In this document: in pieces, positions 9,308 through 18,610 of the stretch
Layout of the letters: each line of letters opens with the position of its first letter
Numbering within the stretch: the stretch's first letter is position 1
NCBI RefSeq assembly: GCF_029690065.1
Contig: NZ_CP121463.1
Coordinates: forward strand, 2,914,001 to 2,978,000
Origin: Arthrobacter sp. Y-9
Lineage (GTDB): Bacteria; Actinomycetota; Actinomycetes; Actinomycetales; Micrococcaceae
Length of the DNA stretch: 64,000 nucleotides
Direction of reading: 5' to 3'
The notes under the pieces: generated by a model
What the model was told of the DNA's origin: nothing
The model's database searches: none
The model's input: the letters and a program-made list of their open reading frames with translations, nothing else
Program-made: the position numbers and the translations under genes

Positions 9308-11746
9308 GTGTTGTCCGCCGAGCTGAATCGCAGAACCCTCTTCGCACTCCTGGGGGCCGGCGCGCTCCTGAGCGCCACGGCCGGCTCCGTGAGCGCCGCC
9401 CCCGCGGCCTCGCTGGACGAGCTGATCGCTCGCCGTCGTCTGATGCTGGCCGGGGACGGCAGCGCCGCCACGGTCCCGGAGCTGACCTCCGCGCTCCAGG
9501 CCATGAGCGACGCCGCCGCCAGGACCTGGGCGTCCATGATCACCCCGAGCGGGACGTCCGGCCTCTGGGCCGACCTGCCGCTCACGGGAATCGGCAGCGC
9601 AGCCGACGCCACCGGCAACATGGGCGTGAGCTTCAACCGTCTCTTCGACTTGGCCCTCGCCCACGCCACCGCGGGCTCCGCCCAGCACGGCGACGCGAAG
9701 CTGGCCTCCGATCTGGTCGCGGCGCTCAGTTACCTCAGCACCACCGCCTACAAGAGCGGCATGCGGGCCGCCGGCAACTGGTGGTTCTGGGAGATCGGTG
9801 TGCCGCGCAAGGCCGCGGACATCCTGGTCCTGCTGTACGACGTCGTCCCCGCCGCCCTGCGCTCCTCCCTCCTGGCCGCAGCACGGTACTTCACCCCGGA
9901 CCCCAATTGGCGCGGCCGCGGAACCAGCCTCGCGGAGACCGGAGCGAACCGGACGGACAAGGCGCTCTCCTGCGCCCTGCGCGGCATCCTCGACGGCCGG
10001 CCGGACGAAGTGGCCCTGGCCCGCGACGCCCTCAGCGACACCGTGCGCAATGGCAAGAACAGCGTGTTCGGCTATGTCACGAGCGGCGATGGCTTCTACG
10101 CGGACGGTTCGTTCGTCCAGCACAGCTATCTCCCGTATGTGGGGACCTACGGCGTGGTCACGCTCGGCGGGATCGCCGAGATCCTGGGCCTGCTGGGCGG
10201 CAGCGCCTGGGACGTCACCGACCCGAAGAAGTCCGTTATCCTGGACGCGGTGGAAGCGAGCTACGCGCCCTTCATCTGGAACGGACGCATGATGGACACG
10301 GTCCGCGGCCGGGCGGTGTCCCGGCAGGCCAACCCGGACTACGTGGACGGCGCCGGCGCCATCACGGCCATCCTCCTGCTGGCGCCGGGAGCCGGGGAGC
10401 CGTACCGCAGCCGCTACCTCGCCCTCGTGAAGGGCTGGCTGGAACGCTGCACGGACGTCTCGCTGTTCGGCCTCCCCGGGCAGAGCATCGCCAAGTCCCT
10501 GCTGGTCACCTCGGCCCTCCAGGACTCCTCCATCACCCCGGCGCCCGCCCCGGTCTTCACCCGCGCGTTCGGGGACCAGGACCGTCTGGTGCACCACCGC
10601 CCGGGCTTCAGTTCGGTGGTCAACGTGTCCTCGAAACGGATCGGCCGCTACGAATGGGGCAACTTCGAGAACAACCTCGGCTGGTACCAGGGCGACGGTC
10701 TGACCTTCGTCTACACCCCGACGGATCCGTCCCAGTACAGCGCCGATTTCTGGCCGACCGTGGACCCGTACCGCCTGCCCGGAACGACCGTGACCACCGA
10801 ACCGCGCGAGAGCGGGGCGACGAACGGCACCGGGATCCCCCGGGCGTACCAGGCGTTCGCCGGCGGCCTGGATTTCGAGGGCAACTGGGGTGTCCAGGGC
10901 ATGGACCACCTGAACTTCAACAAGACCCTCAGCGCGCGCAAGTCGTGGTTCTTCCTGGAGGACAAGGTGGTCTGCCTGGGCGCCGGAATCACCTCCTCCG
11001 GCCCGCACGAGGTGATCACCACGGTGGAGAACCGGGCCTTCGCTCCCGGCAAGGCGCCGGACCTGCGCACCGACAACCGCAAGCGGACCCTGGCCCCCGG
11101 CGACGCCCGCGTGAGGATCACCCGCAATGCCCACATCGTGGGGCATGGCGGGTATGTCCTGCTGCCCGCGGAGAACGTGAGCGGAGACGTCACCGTGGCG
11201 GTGGTGGCCCGCAGCGGAACATGGAAGGCCATCAACTCCGGCGCGGACACGGGCGGCACGGACGACGTCAAGGCCCGCGACTACGTCACCATCACCCACA
11301 GCCACGGGACGGGGCCTCAGGGTGGCGGCTATGCGTACCTGATGCTGCCGGGTGCGGAGCACTCGGACACCTTCAAGGAGTCGGCGAACCCGTCGGTGCG
11401 GGTCCTCGCGAATTCGGCGGACGTGCAGATGGTGGAGGACCGTGCGCAGGGAGTGACGCTGGCCAACTTCTTCGCCGCGACCCCGGCGGACACGGCCCCC
11501 GCGCACGGCGTCACCGTGAGCGGTCCATGCTCGCTGGCGTTCCGGAAGGACGACGACGGGACGGTGACGGTCGCGCTCTCCGACCCGAGCCGCACCCAGG
11601 CCGTCGCCCGGGTGAGCCTGGCGGGGGTGGCGGTGTCCGGCGTCGTGAGTCCGGATCCCGGCGTGACCGTGGTGAGCACCTCGCCGCTCACGCTCGACAT
11701 CGCGCTGGACGGGCACGGTCATGCCCGCACGGTGGTGCTGCGCTGA
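9308..11746 (+). CDS. Secreted polysaccharide lyase family 8 (hyaluronate/chondroitin/xanthan lyase type)
   Basis: An 812-residue exported enzyme. It has an N-terminal signal (hydrophobic residues about 10-28, ending around VSAAPAA), an alpha-toroid catalytic domain to about residue 370, then beta-sandwich domains. The PL8 catalytic residues are visible: N214 in GANRTD, H272 in SFVQHSY and Y281 in GTYG; the H-Y distance of nine matches characterised members. The aromatic patch NWWFWEIG (from N157) fits the substrate cleft. It should cleave uronic-acid polysaccharides by beta-elimination; the substrate (hyaluronan, chondroitin or xanthan) cannot be fixed by eye. GTG at 9308 or TTG at 9311 may be the start; GGAGG at 9300-9304 spaces better to TTG. 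No transporter or hydrolase for unsaturated products is nearby. Confidence 0.92.
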   Translation: MLSAELNRRTLFALLGAGALLSATAGSVSAAPAASLDELIARRRLMLAGDGSAATVPELTSALQAMSDAAARTWASMITPSGTSGLWADLPLTGIGSAADATGNMGVSFNRLFDLALAHATAGSAQHGDAKLASDLVAALSYLSTTAYKSGMRAAGNWWFWEIGVPRKAADILVLLYDVVPAALRSSLLAAARYFTPDPNWRGRGTSLAETGANRTDKALSCALRGILDGRPDEVALARDALSDTVRNGKNSVFGYVTSGDGFYADGSFVQHSYLPYVGTYGVVTLGGIAEILGLLGGSAWDVTDPKKSVILDAVEASYAPFIWNGRMMDTVRGRAVSRQANPDYVDGAGAITAILLLAPGAGEPYRSRYLALVKGWLERCTDVSLFGLPGQSIAKSLLVTSALQDSSITPAPAPVFTRAFGDQDRLVHHRPGFSSVVNVSSKRIGRYEWGNFENNLGWYQGDGLTFVYTPTDPSQYSADFWPTVDPYRLPGTTVTTEPRESGATNGTGIPRAYQAFAGGLDFEGNWGVQGMDHLNFNKTLSARKSWFFLEDKVVCLGAGITSSGPHEVITTVENRAFAPGKAPDLRTDNRKRTLAPGDARVRITRNAHIVGHGGYVLLPAENVSGDVTVAVVARSGTWKAINSGADTGGTDDVKARDYVTITHSHGTGPQGGGYAYLMLPGAEHSDTFKESANPSVRVLANSADVQMVEDRAQGVTLANFFAATPADTAPAHGVTVSGPCSLAFRKDDDGTVTVALSDPSRTQAVARVSLAGVAVSGVVSPDPGVTVVSTSPLTLDIALDGHGHARTVVLR

Positions 11747-11758
11747 TCTGCTGAGCGG

Positions 11759-11793
11759 GGCGGGCGGCCTTGGCTAAAACAAGACCGCCCGCC
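11759..11793. terminator. Hairpin between convergent lyase and gabT genes
   Basis: Arms 11759-11771 and 11781-11793 pair over 13 positions with one mismatch (G-U type on one strand) around GGCTAAAAC. It follows the lyase stop by 12 bases and faces the 3' end of gabT. Confidence 0.75.
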
Positions 11794-11862
11794 TCGACCG
11801 TTCGCGGGCAGGTGAACGGTCGGGACGGGCGGCCAGGCTCAGAGAGCCGGAACCGGGAAGGC

Positions 11863-13215
11863 TCAGGCGTTGGCGCGAATCGCTGCCTCGAGGACGTCGA
11901 GCGCGTCGTTGAGGAGGTCCTCACCGATCGTGAGCGGCGGCAGGAGACGGATCACGTTGCCGTAGGTGCCACAGGTCAGGATGATGACACCCTGGGCCAG
12001 GCAGTAGTCGGCGATCGCCTTGGTCAGCGCGGCGTTCGGCTCCTTGGAACCGGCCACCACGAGCTCGATGGCCTGCATGGCGCCACGGCCACGCACGTCA
12101 CCGATCACGGAGAGCTCGCCGGCCAGCTTGTTCATGCGGTCCTGGATGAGCTGACCGATGCGCTCGGCACGGGCGTTCAGGTCGAACTGCTCCATGGTCT
12201 CGATCGCGGCGAGAGCGGCGGCGCAGGCCACCGGGTTGCCACCGTACGTGCCGCCCAGACCGCCGCCGTGAACGGCGTTGAGCAGCTCGGCGCGGCCGGT
12301 GACGGCGGACAGCGGCATGCCGCCGGCGATGCCCTTGGCCATGGTGATCAGGTCCGGGACGACGCCTTCGTGATCGACGGCGAACCACTTGCCGGTGCGG
12401 CAGAAGCCGGCCTGGACCTCATCTGCGATGAAGACGACGCCGTTCTCCTTGGCCCACGCGGCCAGGGTCGGGAGGAAGCCCTCGGCGGGGACGATGAAGC
12501 CGCCCTCGCCCTGGATGGGCTCGATGATGATCGCGGCGACCTCGCTGCCGCCGATCTGCTTTTCGATGGCGAGGATGGCGCGCTTGGCGGCCTCGGTGCC
12601 CGTGATCTCCGGGTTCTCCTCGCGGTACGGGTAGCTCATCGGCAGACGGTAGATGTCCGAGGCGAACGGACCGAAGCCGCTCTTGTACGGCATGGCCTTG
12701 GCGGTCAGCGCCATGGTCAGGTTGGTGCGGCCGTGGTAGGCGTGGTCGAACGCGACGACGGCGTTGCGGCCGGTGGCCTTGCGGGCGATCTTGATGGCGT
12801 TCTCGACGGCTTCGGCGCCGGAGTTGAACAGCACGGAGCGCTTCTCGTGGTCGCCCGGGGTCAGCTCGTTGAGCTTCTCGGCGACGGCGACGTAGCCCTC
12901 GTACGGGGTCACCATGAAGCAGGTGTGCGTGAAGTGCTGCACGGCTTCCTGGACCGCGGCGACGACGGCCGGGGCGGAGGCGCCGACGCTCGTCACGGCG
13001 ATGCCGGAGCCGAGGTCGATGAAGGAGTTGCCGTCCACGTCCTTGATGATGCCGCCATCGCCATCGGCGATGTAGACGGGGACGGAGGAGGCGACGCCGC
13101 CGGCGACGACGGCGTCACGGCGGGCGGCCAGCTCGCGGGACTTGGGGCCGGGGAACTCGCCGATGCTGCGCTTCTGCTCGAGGCGGTAGCTGAGTTCGGT
13201 GGTGGTTGCAGTCAT
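11863..13215 (-). CDS. gabT: 4-aminobutyrate aminotransferase
   Basis: A 450-residue class III PLP-dependent aminotransferase. The Schiff-base lysine is K294 in ITMAKGIAGG, and the HAYHGRTN and IIEPIQGEGG segments and the VFIADEVQAGFCRTG motif are characteristic of GabT. It transfers the amino group of GABA to 2-oxoglutarate, giving succinate semialdehyde. The start ATG at 13215 has AGGAAAG upstream. No succinate semialdehyde dehydrogenase gene is adjacent, so the pathway is completed elsewhere. The divergent PucR-type gene is the expected regulator. Confidence 0.93.
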   Translation of the reverse strand: MTATTTELSYRLEQKRSIGEFPGPKSRELAARRDAVVAGGVASSVPVYIADGDGGIIKDVDGNSFIDLGSGIAVTSVGASAPAVVAAVQEAVQHFTHTCFMVTPYEGYVAVAEKLNELTPGDHEKRSVLFNSGAEAVENAIKIARKATGRNAVVAFDHAYHGRTNLTMALTAKAMPYKSGFGPFASDIYRLPMSYPYREENPEITGTEAAKRAILAIEKQIGGSEVAAIIIEPIQGEGGFIVPAEGFLPTLAAWAKENGVVFIADEVQAGFCRTGKWFAVDHEGVVPDLITMAKGIAGGMPLSAVTGRAELLNAVHGGGLGGTYGGNPVACAAALAAIETMEQFDLNARAERIGQLIQDRMNKLAGELSVIGDVRGRGAMQAIELVVAGSKEPNAALTKAIADYCLAQGVIILTCGTYGNVIRLLPPLTIGEDLLNDALDVLEAAIRANA

Positions 13216-13357
13216 GGGGGACTCTTTCCTTCTTAGTCGCCTGCGACGGGTGTGACTTCGAGCATAGGGTGACGAAAGCTCGCCGATGTATAGGCGGGTG
13301 CACAGCCAAACCCCAAGCCTGCTGTGCGGGAGTCCAAAGGACTTCTATGATGGGACC
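13216..13357. promoter_or_regulatory. Divergent promoter region gabT / pucR
   Basis: A 142-base intergenic region carrying the promoters of two divergent genes. PucR-type regulators such as GabR of corynebacteria act from such shared regions. I see no clean long palindrome, and the binding site cannot be assigned. Confidence 0.4.
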
Positions 13358-14806
13358 ATGTCCATCACGCTGGCGGCACTTCTGTCCGTTCCGTCTCTCA
13401 AGCTTAAGAAGGTGGGGGCCGCCGAGTCGACCCTTTCCACCCCGATTCAGTGGGTGGCCGTCACGGAGCAGGAGAACCCGCAGCGCTTCCTGAGCGGCGG
13501 CGAGCTCGTGCTGACCACCGGTCTGCGCCAGAAGACCGCCGCCGCGCAGCGCCACTTCGTGCGCATGGTGCAGCGTTCCGGGGCGGTCGGTATCGGCTTC
13601 GGCACGGGCCTGTCCTCCGAAGTGGTGCCGCCGGCCCTCGTGGCGGAGGCGAACCGCTGGGACATCCCCGTGGTGGAGGTCCCGTACGAGACCCCGTTCA
13701 TCGCGCTGGGGAAGCTCGTGGCGGAGGCGCAGCACGCGGACCACCTCGCCAAGCTGGAACGCATGCTCTCGGGGCACCAGGTCCTGGCCCGTTCCCTGCT
13801 CTCGGGCGGCGGGCTGCCCGCGTTGCTGCGGCAACTGGCGGGACTGCTCCGCACCGATCTGCGGCTGCGGCGCTACGGACGCGAGATCTTCAGCACCACC
13901 GCAGGCTCCCTCGGCGAGCCCGATTCCGGGCGCTGGCTGGACGTGGCCATCTCCACCGGTCAGCGCGACGCCACCACGCTCCAGGTCCGTGAGCCCTTCC
14001 GGGACGCCGGCATCCTGGACTACGCGAAGAGCCTCATCAGCCTGGAACTGAACAACCAGAAGCACCAGCGGGACGCCTCCCGGAAGCTGGCGGGGCAGGT
14101 CATGCAGGACGTCATCCGCGGCGTGCTGGACCCGAAGGACGCCGGCACCAGGCTCGCGACCATCGGGGTGGCCGCGGCCAAACGTCATGTGGTGATCCTC
14201 GTGCGGCCGGCGCCGGGCAACACCCCGGCCCAGAACAAAGCCATCATGTCCACTCCCCTGCCGCCCGAGCTCGAAGGCATCCCGACCGCCGTCGTCGACT
14301 CCGAGCTGCTCATCATCACGCCGGAGGACAAGACCGCCGTGGAGGCCGCCAAGGCCGTCCATGCTCTGCTGGCCGAGGCCGGGCTGAAGGCGACGATCGG
14401 GATCGGCGGCCACTACGCCAAGGCGAACGGCCTGCGCTGGAGCTACTTCGAGGCGCGCGACGCCGTCGCGCGCGGACTGCCGGTCAACGAGCCCGAACGG
14501 CTCAGCCTGACGTCGCTGCTGCTGGCGAGCGAGGACGTCCCGCTGTCCGACATGGCGATGGAGACCCTCAAACCGCTCTACGACTTCGACGCCGCACACG
14601 GGGCCGGGCTGCTCAGCACCCTGGAGAGCTACCTCGAGCACGACGGCTCCGTGGCGGCCGTGGCGCAGGCACTCACCCTGCACCGCAACACCGTCCGGTA
14701 CCGCCTGGCCCAGATCACCGAGCTCAGTGGCTACGACCCTTCCACCACGGCGGACCGCGTCCAGCTCTGGCTGGCCCTGGCGATCTCCCGGCTCGGGACG
14801 CGCTGA
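13358..14806 (+). CDS. PucR-family transcriptional regulator, probable activator of gabT
   Basis: A 482-residue protein with an N-terminal PucR sensing domain (starting AALLSVPSLKLKKVG), a central region, and a C-terminal CdaR/PucR-type helix-turn-helix (around ALTLHRNTVRYRL). This layout is that of PucR regulators. It is divergent from gabT, and a PucR-type protein (GabR) activates GABA use in Corynebacterium glutamicum, so control of gabT is a reasonable inference. The start at 13358 (MSITLAALL) is preferred over an in-frame ATG at 13286 because the extra 24 residues do not fit the domain. No strong ribosome binding site is seen. Confidence 0.88.
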   Translation: MSITLAALLSVPSLKLKKVGAAESTLSTPIQWVAVTEQENPQRFLSGGELVLTTGLRQKTAAAQRHFVRMVQRSGAVGIGFGTGLSSEVVPPALVAEANRWDIPVVEVPYETPFIALGKLVAEAQHADHLAKLERMLSGHQVLARSLLSGGGLPALLRQLAGLLRTDLRLRRYGREIFSTTAGSLGEPDSGRWLDVAISTGQRDATTLQVREPFRDAGILDYAKSLISLELNNQKHQRDASRKLAGQVMQDVIRGVLDPKDAGTRLATIGVAAAKRHVVILVRPAPGNTPAQNKAIMSTPLPPELEGIPTAVVDSELLIITPEDKTAVEAAKAVHALLAEAGLKATIGIGGHYAKANGLRWSYFEARDAVARGLPVNEPERLSLTSLLLASEDVPLSDMAMETLKPLYDFDAAHGAGLLSTLESYLEHDGSVAAVAQALTLHRNTVRYRLAQITELSGYDPSTTADRVQLWLALAISRLGTR

Positions 14807-14864
14807 CCCTCGCCTCGCCGGCCATTTCCTGTGGCGTCCGTCACGGAATGGCATACCAGAACGA

Positions 14865-14883
14865 CTAAAGGTCTAACCTTTAG
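14865..14883. promoter_or_regulatory. FadR/GntR-type operator overlapping a leaderless promoter
   Basis: CTAAAGGT (14865-14872) and ACCTTTAG (14876-14883) are exact reverse complements around CTA. The core GT-N3-AC agrees with the FadR-subfamily GntR consensus. A -10-like TAACCT (14874-14879) lies inside the palindrome and the ATG of the transporter follows at 14887 with no ribosome binding site. A bound regulator would cover the promoter. The second gene of the unit encodes a FadR-type regulator, so autoregulation is predicted. Confidence 0.7.
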
Positions 14884-14886
14884 AAC

Positions 14887-16206
14887 ATGCCAGCCACACC
14901 CACCTCGGAATCCACCGCGCCCATCCTCAGTCCCGCCGCTCTCGCCGACGCCTCGGCCCTCGCCACGGGAACCGGCGGCTCGGGGCGCCGGAAGGTGCTG
15001 CTCGCCCTGGTGGGCGTCATCCTGGTGGGGCTCAACCTCCGCGTGGGCATCACGAGTGCAGCAGCTCTCTTCCACGAACTGCAGCAGGCTCTGGGCTACG
15101 GCGCTTTCATCGCCTCGCTCCTGCCGAGCATCCCCACGCTGTGCTTCGCATTCGCCGGGCTGGCCACCAACCCCCTGAGCCGCCGCCTGGGCGTCGAGAA
15201 CACCGTGGTGTTCGCGCTCTTCCTGCTGACCTGCGGCCTCGCGATCCGCGGCATCCCCAGCACCGTGGCGCTGCTGGTGGGCTCCGTGGTGGCGATGAGC
15301 GGCCTGGCCATCTGCAACGTCTCCATGCCGGTGCTGATCCGCCAGGACCACGCCGACCGGACGTCGCTGGTCACCGGCCTGTACACCTTCACCATGACCA
15401 TCGGCGCGACGACGGCGGCCACCGTCAGCGTCCCCCTGGCCCACGCGCTGGGCTCCCCGTCCGCCGGGCTGGCCTCGTGGTCCGTGATCGCAGCGCTCGG
15501 TCTCCTCGGTTTCATCCCACTGGCCCTCGGGCGCCGTCGGAGCCGGAACCTGGCCCCCGACGTCGCACCCGAGCAGCACCACGGCATCTGGGCCGCGCTC
15601 CGGGGCCGCAAGGCCGTGCTGATCGCGATCGTCTTCTCGACGCAGGGTTTCCTCGCCTACGCCGTCATGAGCTGGTACGCCTACATCCTGAGCGACAACG
15701 GCATGGACGCCACGCAGAGCGGCCTGATGTTCGGTGTCATGCAGTTCGTGTCGATGTTCGCTGGCATGCTGTTCCTCGCCTTCGGTTCGCGGAACAGCAC
15801 CCGCCCCTGGGCTCTCGCCATCCCCGCCGCGTGCACGGTGGCCGGCATCATCCTCCTCATGGTGGCGCCGATCCAGACGGCCCTGCTGTCCGCGTGCCTC
15901 ACGGGCCTGGGCCTCGGCATCTTCCCGCTCGTCCTGGCGATCATCAGCCAGAGCGGCCGCACCCCCGCCGAGACCACGGCGCTCTCCACCGCCGCGCAGT
16001 CCCTGGGGTACTTCTTCTCGGCACTCGGCCCGCTCGGCATCGGCCTCCTGCACGGCCTGACCGGGCAGTGGATCCTGCCGCTGGGCGTGGCGGTCGGCGT
16101 CGCGGTCGTCCTGACCGTGGCCGCCTTCGTGCTGGGCCGTCTGCACAGCGGGCACGGACCTCGCGTGGTGGTCGCGTCGCAGCAGGCCTCCCGGGGCGGC
16201 GAGTGA
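14887..16206 (+). CDS. MFS transporter, CynX/NimT type
   Basis: A 439-residue major facilitator protein with about 12 membrane helices after a 35-residue polar N-terminus. The first helix region LVGVILVGLNLRVGITSAA with its N-L-R-x-G-I-T-S pattern is characteristic of the CynX/NimT group (cyanate or 2-nitroimidazole transporters in Escherichia coli). The substrate here is unknown. There is no ribosome binding site before the ATG and a -10 box ends 7 nt upstream, suggesting a leaderless mRNA. It is followed after 4 bases by a GntR regulator gene, forming a two-gene unit probably controlled by that regulator. Confidence 0.88.
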   Translation: MPATPTSESTAPILSPAALADASALATGTGGSGRRKVLLALVGVILVGLNLRVGITSAAALFHELQQALGYGAFIASLLPSIPTLCFAFAGLATNPLSRRLGVENTVVFALFLLTCGLAIRGIPSTVALLVGSVVAMSGLAICNVSMPVLIRQDHADRTSLVTGLYTFTMTIGATTAATVSVPLAHALGSPSAGLASWSVIAALGLLGFIPLALGRRRSRNLAPDVAPEQHHGIWAALRGRKAVLIAIVFSTQGFLAYAVMSWYAYILSDNGMDATQSGLMFGVMQFVSMFAGMLFLAFGSRNSTRPWALAIPAACTVAGIILLMVAPIQTALLSACLTGLGLGIFPLVLAIISQSGRTPAETTALSTAAQSLGYFFSALGPLGIGLLHGLTGQWILPLGVAVGVAVVLTVAAFVLGRLHSGHGPRVVVASQQASRGGE

Positions 16207-16210
16207 TCCA

Positions 16211-16930
16211 GTGACCACCGCTCGGAACACGTCGAAGTCCGCCACCCCCGCCGGCGGCCTGCATCACCCCGAGGGACGGCAGCCGCTGGCGGCCGCCGTC
16301 GCGCGGCAGCTCCGCGAGGCGATCGCGTCCGGCGCGTGGGAGATCGGGCAGCGGATCCCCACCGAATCGGAGCTCATGGAGCGTTTCCAGGTTTCCCGCG
16401 GCACCCTGCGGGAAGGCATCAAGGCCCTGGCCCACGCCGGGGTCCTGGAGGTCCGGCAGGGCGACGGCACCTACGTCCGTGCCCGCAGCGAGCTCGAAGG
16501 CACGGCCAGCAGGAGCGTCGGCGAGCACACGGCCGCCCATGTGTTCGAGGTCCGTCAGGTCCTGGACACCCAGGCCGCGCGGCTCGCAGCCCAGCGCGCG
16601 GAGGCCCCGGGCATCGAGGAACTGCAGCGCATCCTGGACGCCTCGCTCGAGGCATGGCACGCCGGCAGGATCGCCGAGTGGGCGGATCTGGACTGGGAGT
16701 TCCACCGCGGCGTGGCCCGGCTCAGCGGCAACCCGCTGCTGGAACAGCTGTATTCGGGCTTCGCAGGGGCCTTCAAGCGCGATCTGCTCAACCAGTCGGA
16801 GCACCGGGACTTCGACCCCAGCCTCCAGCCGGGGCACCAGGACCTCCTCACGGCCCTCGCCTCCGGCGACCCGGAGACCGCGGAACGGAGCGTCCGCTGC
16901 GGCCTGGAGATCGCCGAATCCCGGAGCTGA
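16211..16930 (+). CDS. FadR-type (FCD domain) GntR transcriptional regulator
   Basis: A 239-residue regulator. The N-terminal winged helix (about residues 22-92) holds IPTESELMERFQVSRGTLRE, and the C-terminal FCD domain has the DLDWEFHRGVARLSGNPLL and PGHQDLLTAL segments whose Asp and His residues usually bind a metal. The GTG start lies 4 bases after the MFS gene stop, so translation is probably coupled. It most likely senses a small carboxylic acid and represses its own operon through the palindrome at 14865-14883. The ligand is unknown but should be related to the transported substrate. Confidence 0.9.
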   Translation: MTTARNTSKSATPAGGLHHPEGRQPLAAAVARQLREAIASGAWEIGQRIPTESELMERFQVSRGTLREGIKALAHAGVLEVRQGDGTYVRARSELEGTASRSVGEHTAAHVFEVRQVLDTQAARLAAQRAEAPGIEELQRILDASLEAWHAGRIAEWADLDWEFHRGVARLSGNPLLEQLYSGFAGAFKRDLLNQSEHRDFDPSLQPGHQDLLTALASGDPETAERSVRCGLEIAESRS

Positions 16931-16945
16931 GTGCGCTGTTAACGA

Positions 16946-17008
16946 CGTTGAGTGCTCAGTTGTTGCGGGTGTTCGGCGGAAACACCCGCAACAACTGGGC
17001 ACTCAACG
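16946..17008. repeat. Intergenic palindrome family B, copy 1
   Basis: Arms 16946-16973 and 16981-17008 pair over 28 positions with one G-U-type mismatch around CGGCGGA. It lies between the convergent GntR and fprA2 genes and may terminate both. It is related to the element at 27162-27226: both share TGCTCAGTTGTTGCGGGT. Confidence 0.85.
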
Positions 17009-17035
17009 TGCCCAACGTGCGGCGCCGTGCGGAGG

Positions 17036-18523
17036 TCAGGAGCCGACGACGGCGCCCGCCCCGTCGCGCGAGATGCTCACCATCTCCTCGCGGGACACGA
17101 CCTTGATGCGCTCGCGCTCGACGCTCACCCCGTGCGAGCCGCCGCCGGCCGTGGCCTCGGCGCCGAGTGCGCGCTCGTGGGCGTCCAGACGGTTCCAGCC
17201 ATCCCAGCTCGTGTACTGCACGCCGCGGCTTTCGAGCAACGCGACCACGGCGTTCTCCGCGGCGTCGTCCGCCACGGGGAGGGCCGTGCGGTCCTCCAGC
17301 AGGTGGGTGATGGTTTCGAGGGCGTCACCCTTGGTGTGGCCGATGAGACCGACCGGTCCGCGCTTGATCCAGCCCGTGGCGTAGACGCCCGGCACCGGGG
17401 CTCCCGAGGCGTCGAGGACGCGGCCGCCGTCGTTGATCACGACGCCCTTGCGGTGGTCGAACTCGACGCCCGGCAGGGGCGAACCGAAGTAGCCGATGGT
17501 CCGGTAGACCGCCTGAACCGGGTAATCCACGTACTCGCCGGTGCCGCGGGCGTTGCCCGTGCCGTCGAGCTCGGTGCGCTCGAAGCGGATGCCGGCCACC
17601 TTGCCCGGGGTTTCCGGGGAGTCGGTGATCTCCACCGGGGAGTGCAGGAAGTGCAGGTGCAGGCGGCGGGACGCGGTCAGCTCGGAGAGGTCCTCGGGCT
17701 GCTCGGCGAACCAGTTGGTCAGCGTCCCGACCATGGTCTTGATCTGGTTGTTGCTCTGGATCGCCTCATCGGAGGCCTCGTCGAACTCGAAGTCCTCGGC
17801 GTAGAGGATGATGTCCACGTCCTGGGAGTGGGACAGCTCGCGCAGTTCCAGCGGGGTGAACTTGATCTGGGCGGGACCGCGGCGCCCGAAGACGTGGACA
17901 TCCGTCACCGGGCTCGCCTTCAGGCCGGCGTAGACGTTGTCCGGGATCTCGGTGACCAGCAGGTCGTCCGCGTGCTTCGACAGGACGCGCGCGACGTCCA
18001 GCGCGACGTTGCCGTTGCCGATGACCGCGACCTCCTTGGCCTCGAGCGGCCACTCGCGCGGGACGTCCGGGTGGCCGTCGTACCAGGAGACGAAGTCCGC
18101 GCCGCCGAAGGAGCCTTCCAGCTCGACGCCGGGAATGTTGAGGTCCGCGTCCTTGATGGCGCCCGTGGCGAAGATGACGGCGTCGTAGTGCTTCCGCAGG
18201 TCCTCCAGGGAAAGGTCCGTGCCGTAGTCGACGTTGCCGAAGAAGCGGATGTCGCCGCGGTCCAGCACCTTGTGCAAAGCGTTCACGATGCCCTTGATCC
18301 GAGGGTGGTCCGGGGCCACGCCATAGCGGATCAGGCCGTACGGCGCCGGGTAGCGGTCGAACAGGTCGATGCTGACGGTGAGCTCCCCGCTCTTGACCTC
18401 ATCGCTCTTGGTGAGGATGTCCGCGGCGTAGACGCCGGCCGGACCGGAGCCGATGACGGCGACGCGCAGCGGGCGCTCCGCGGAGCCGACGGCTGCGTTC
18501 GAGGGGGTGGGGAGTTCTGACAC
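17036..18523 (-). CDS. fprA: NADPH:ferredoxin reductase FprA paralogue 2
   Basis: A 495-residue flavoenzyme, by eye more than 80% identical to the one at 6682-8127 over the main body. It has the GSGPAGVYAA FAD motif, RYGVAPDHP, GNGNVALDVARVL and GHTKGDA. It differs mostly at the N-terminus, a mid segment around residues 280-300 and the C-terminal tail. The GTG start at 18523 has AAAGGA at suitable distance. It lies downstream of the sirohaem synthase gene on the same strand. A role in feeding electrons through ferredoxin to the sirohaem sulfite reductase at 35.8-37.6 kb is inferred from this linkage. A 71-base palindrome separates it from the sirohaem gene. Confidence 0.9.
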   Translation of the reverse strand: MSELPTPSNAAVGSAERPLRVAVIGSGPAGVYAADILTKSDEVKSGELTVSIDLFDRYPAPYGLIRYGVAPDHPRIKGIVNALHKVLDRGDIRFFGNVDYGTDLSLEDLRKHYDAVIFATGAIKDADLNIPGVELEGSFGGADFVSWYDGHPDVPREWPLEAKEVAVIGNGNVALDVARVLSKHADDLLVTEIPDNVYAGLKASPVTDVHVFGRRGPAQIKFTPLELRELSHSQDVDIILYAEDFEFDEASDEAIQSNNQIKTMVGTLTNWFAEQPEDLSELTASRRLHLHFLHSPVEITDSPETPGKVAGIRFERTELDGTGNARGTGEYVDYPVQAVYRTIGYFGSPLPGVEFDHRKGVVINDGGRVLDASGAPVPGVYATGWIKRGPVGLIGHTKGDALETITHLLEDRTALPVADDAAENAVVALLESRGVQYTSWDGWNRLDAHERALGAEATAGGGSHGVSVERERIKVVSREEMVSISRDGAGAVVGS

Positions 18524-18539
18524 GGCTGTGTTCCTTTCG

Positions 18540-18610
18540 TCGACTGCTCCATAGGATGTCATTCCAGCCTGGGATTCCGGCGAGAACGACGTCCTGTGGA
18601 GCACTCGATC
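18540..18610. repeat. Intergenic palindrome family A, copy 1
   Basis: The 5' arm CGACTGCTCCATAGGATGTC (18541-18560) and a 3' arm at about 18588-18610 pair with a few mismatches around a roughly 28-nt middle. It lies between the sirohaem synthase stop and the fprA2 start, touching the stop codon of the former. Other copies are at 23563, 49051 and 49841. Confidence 0.8.
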
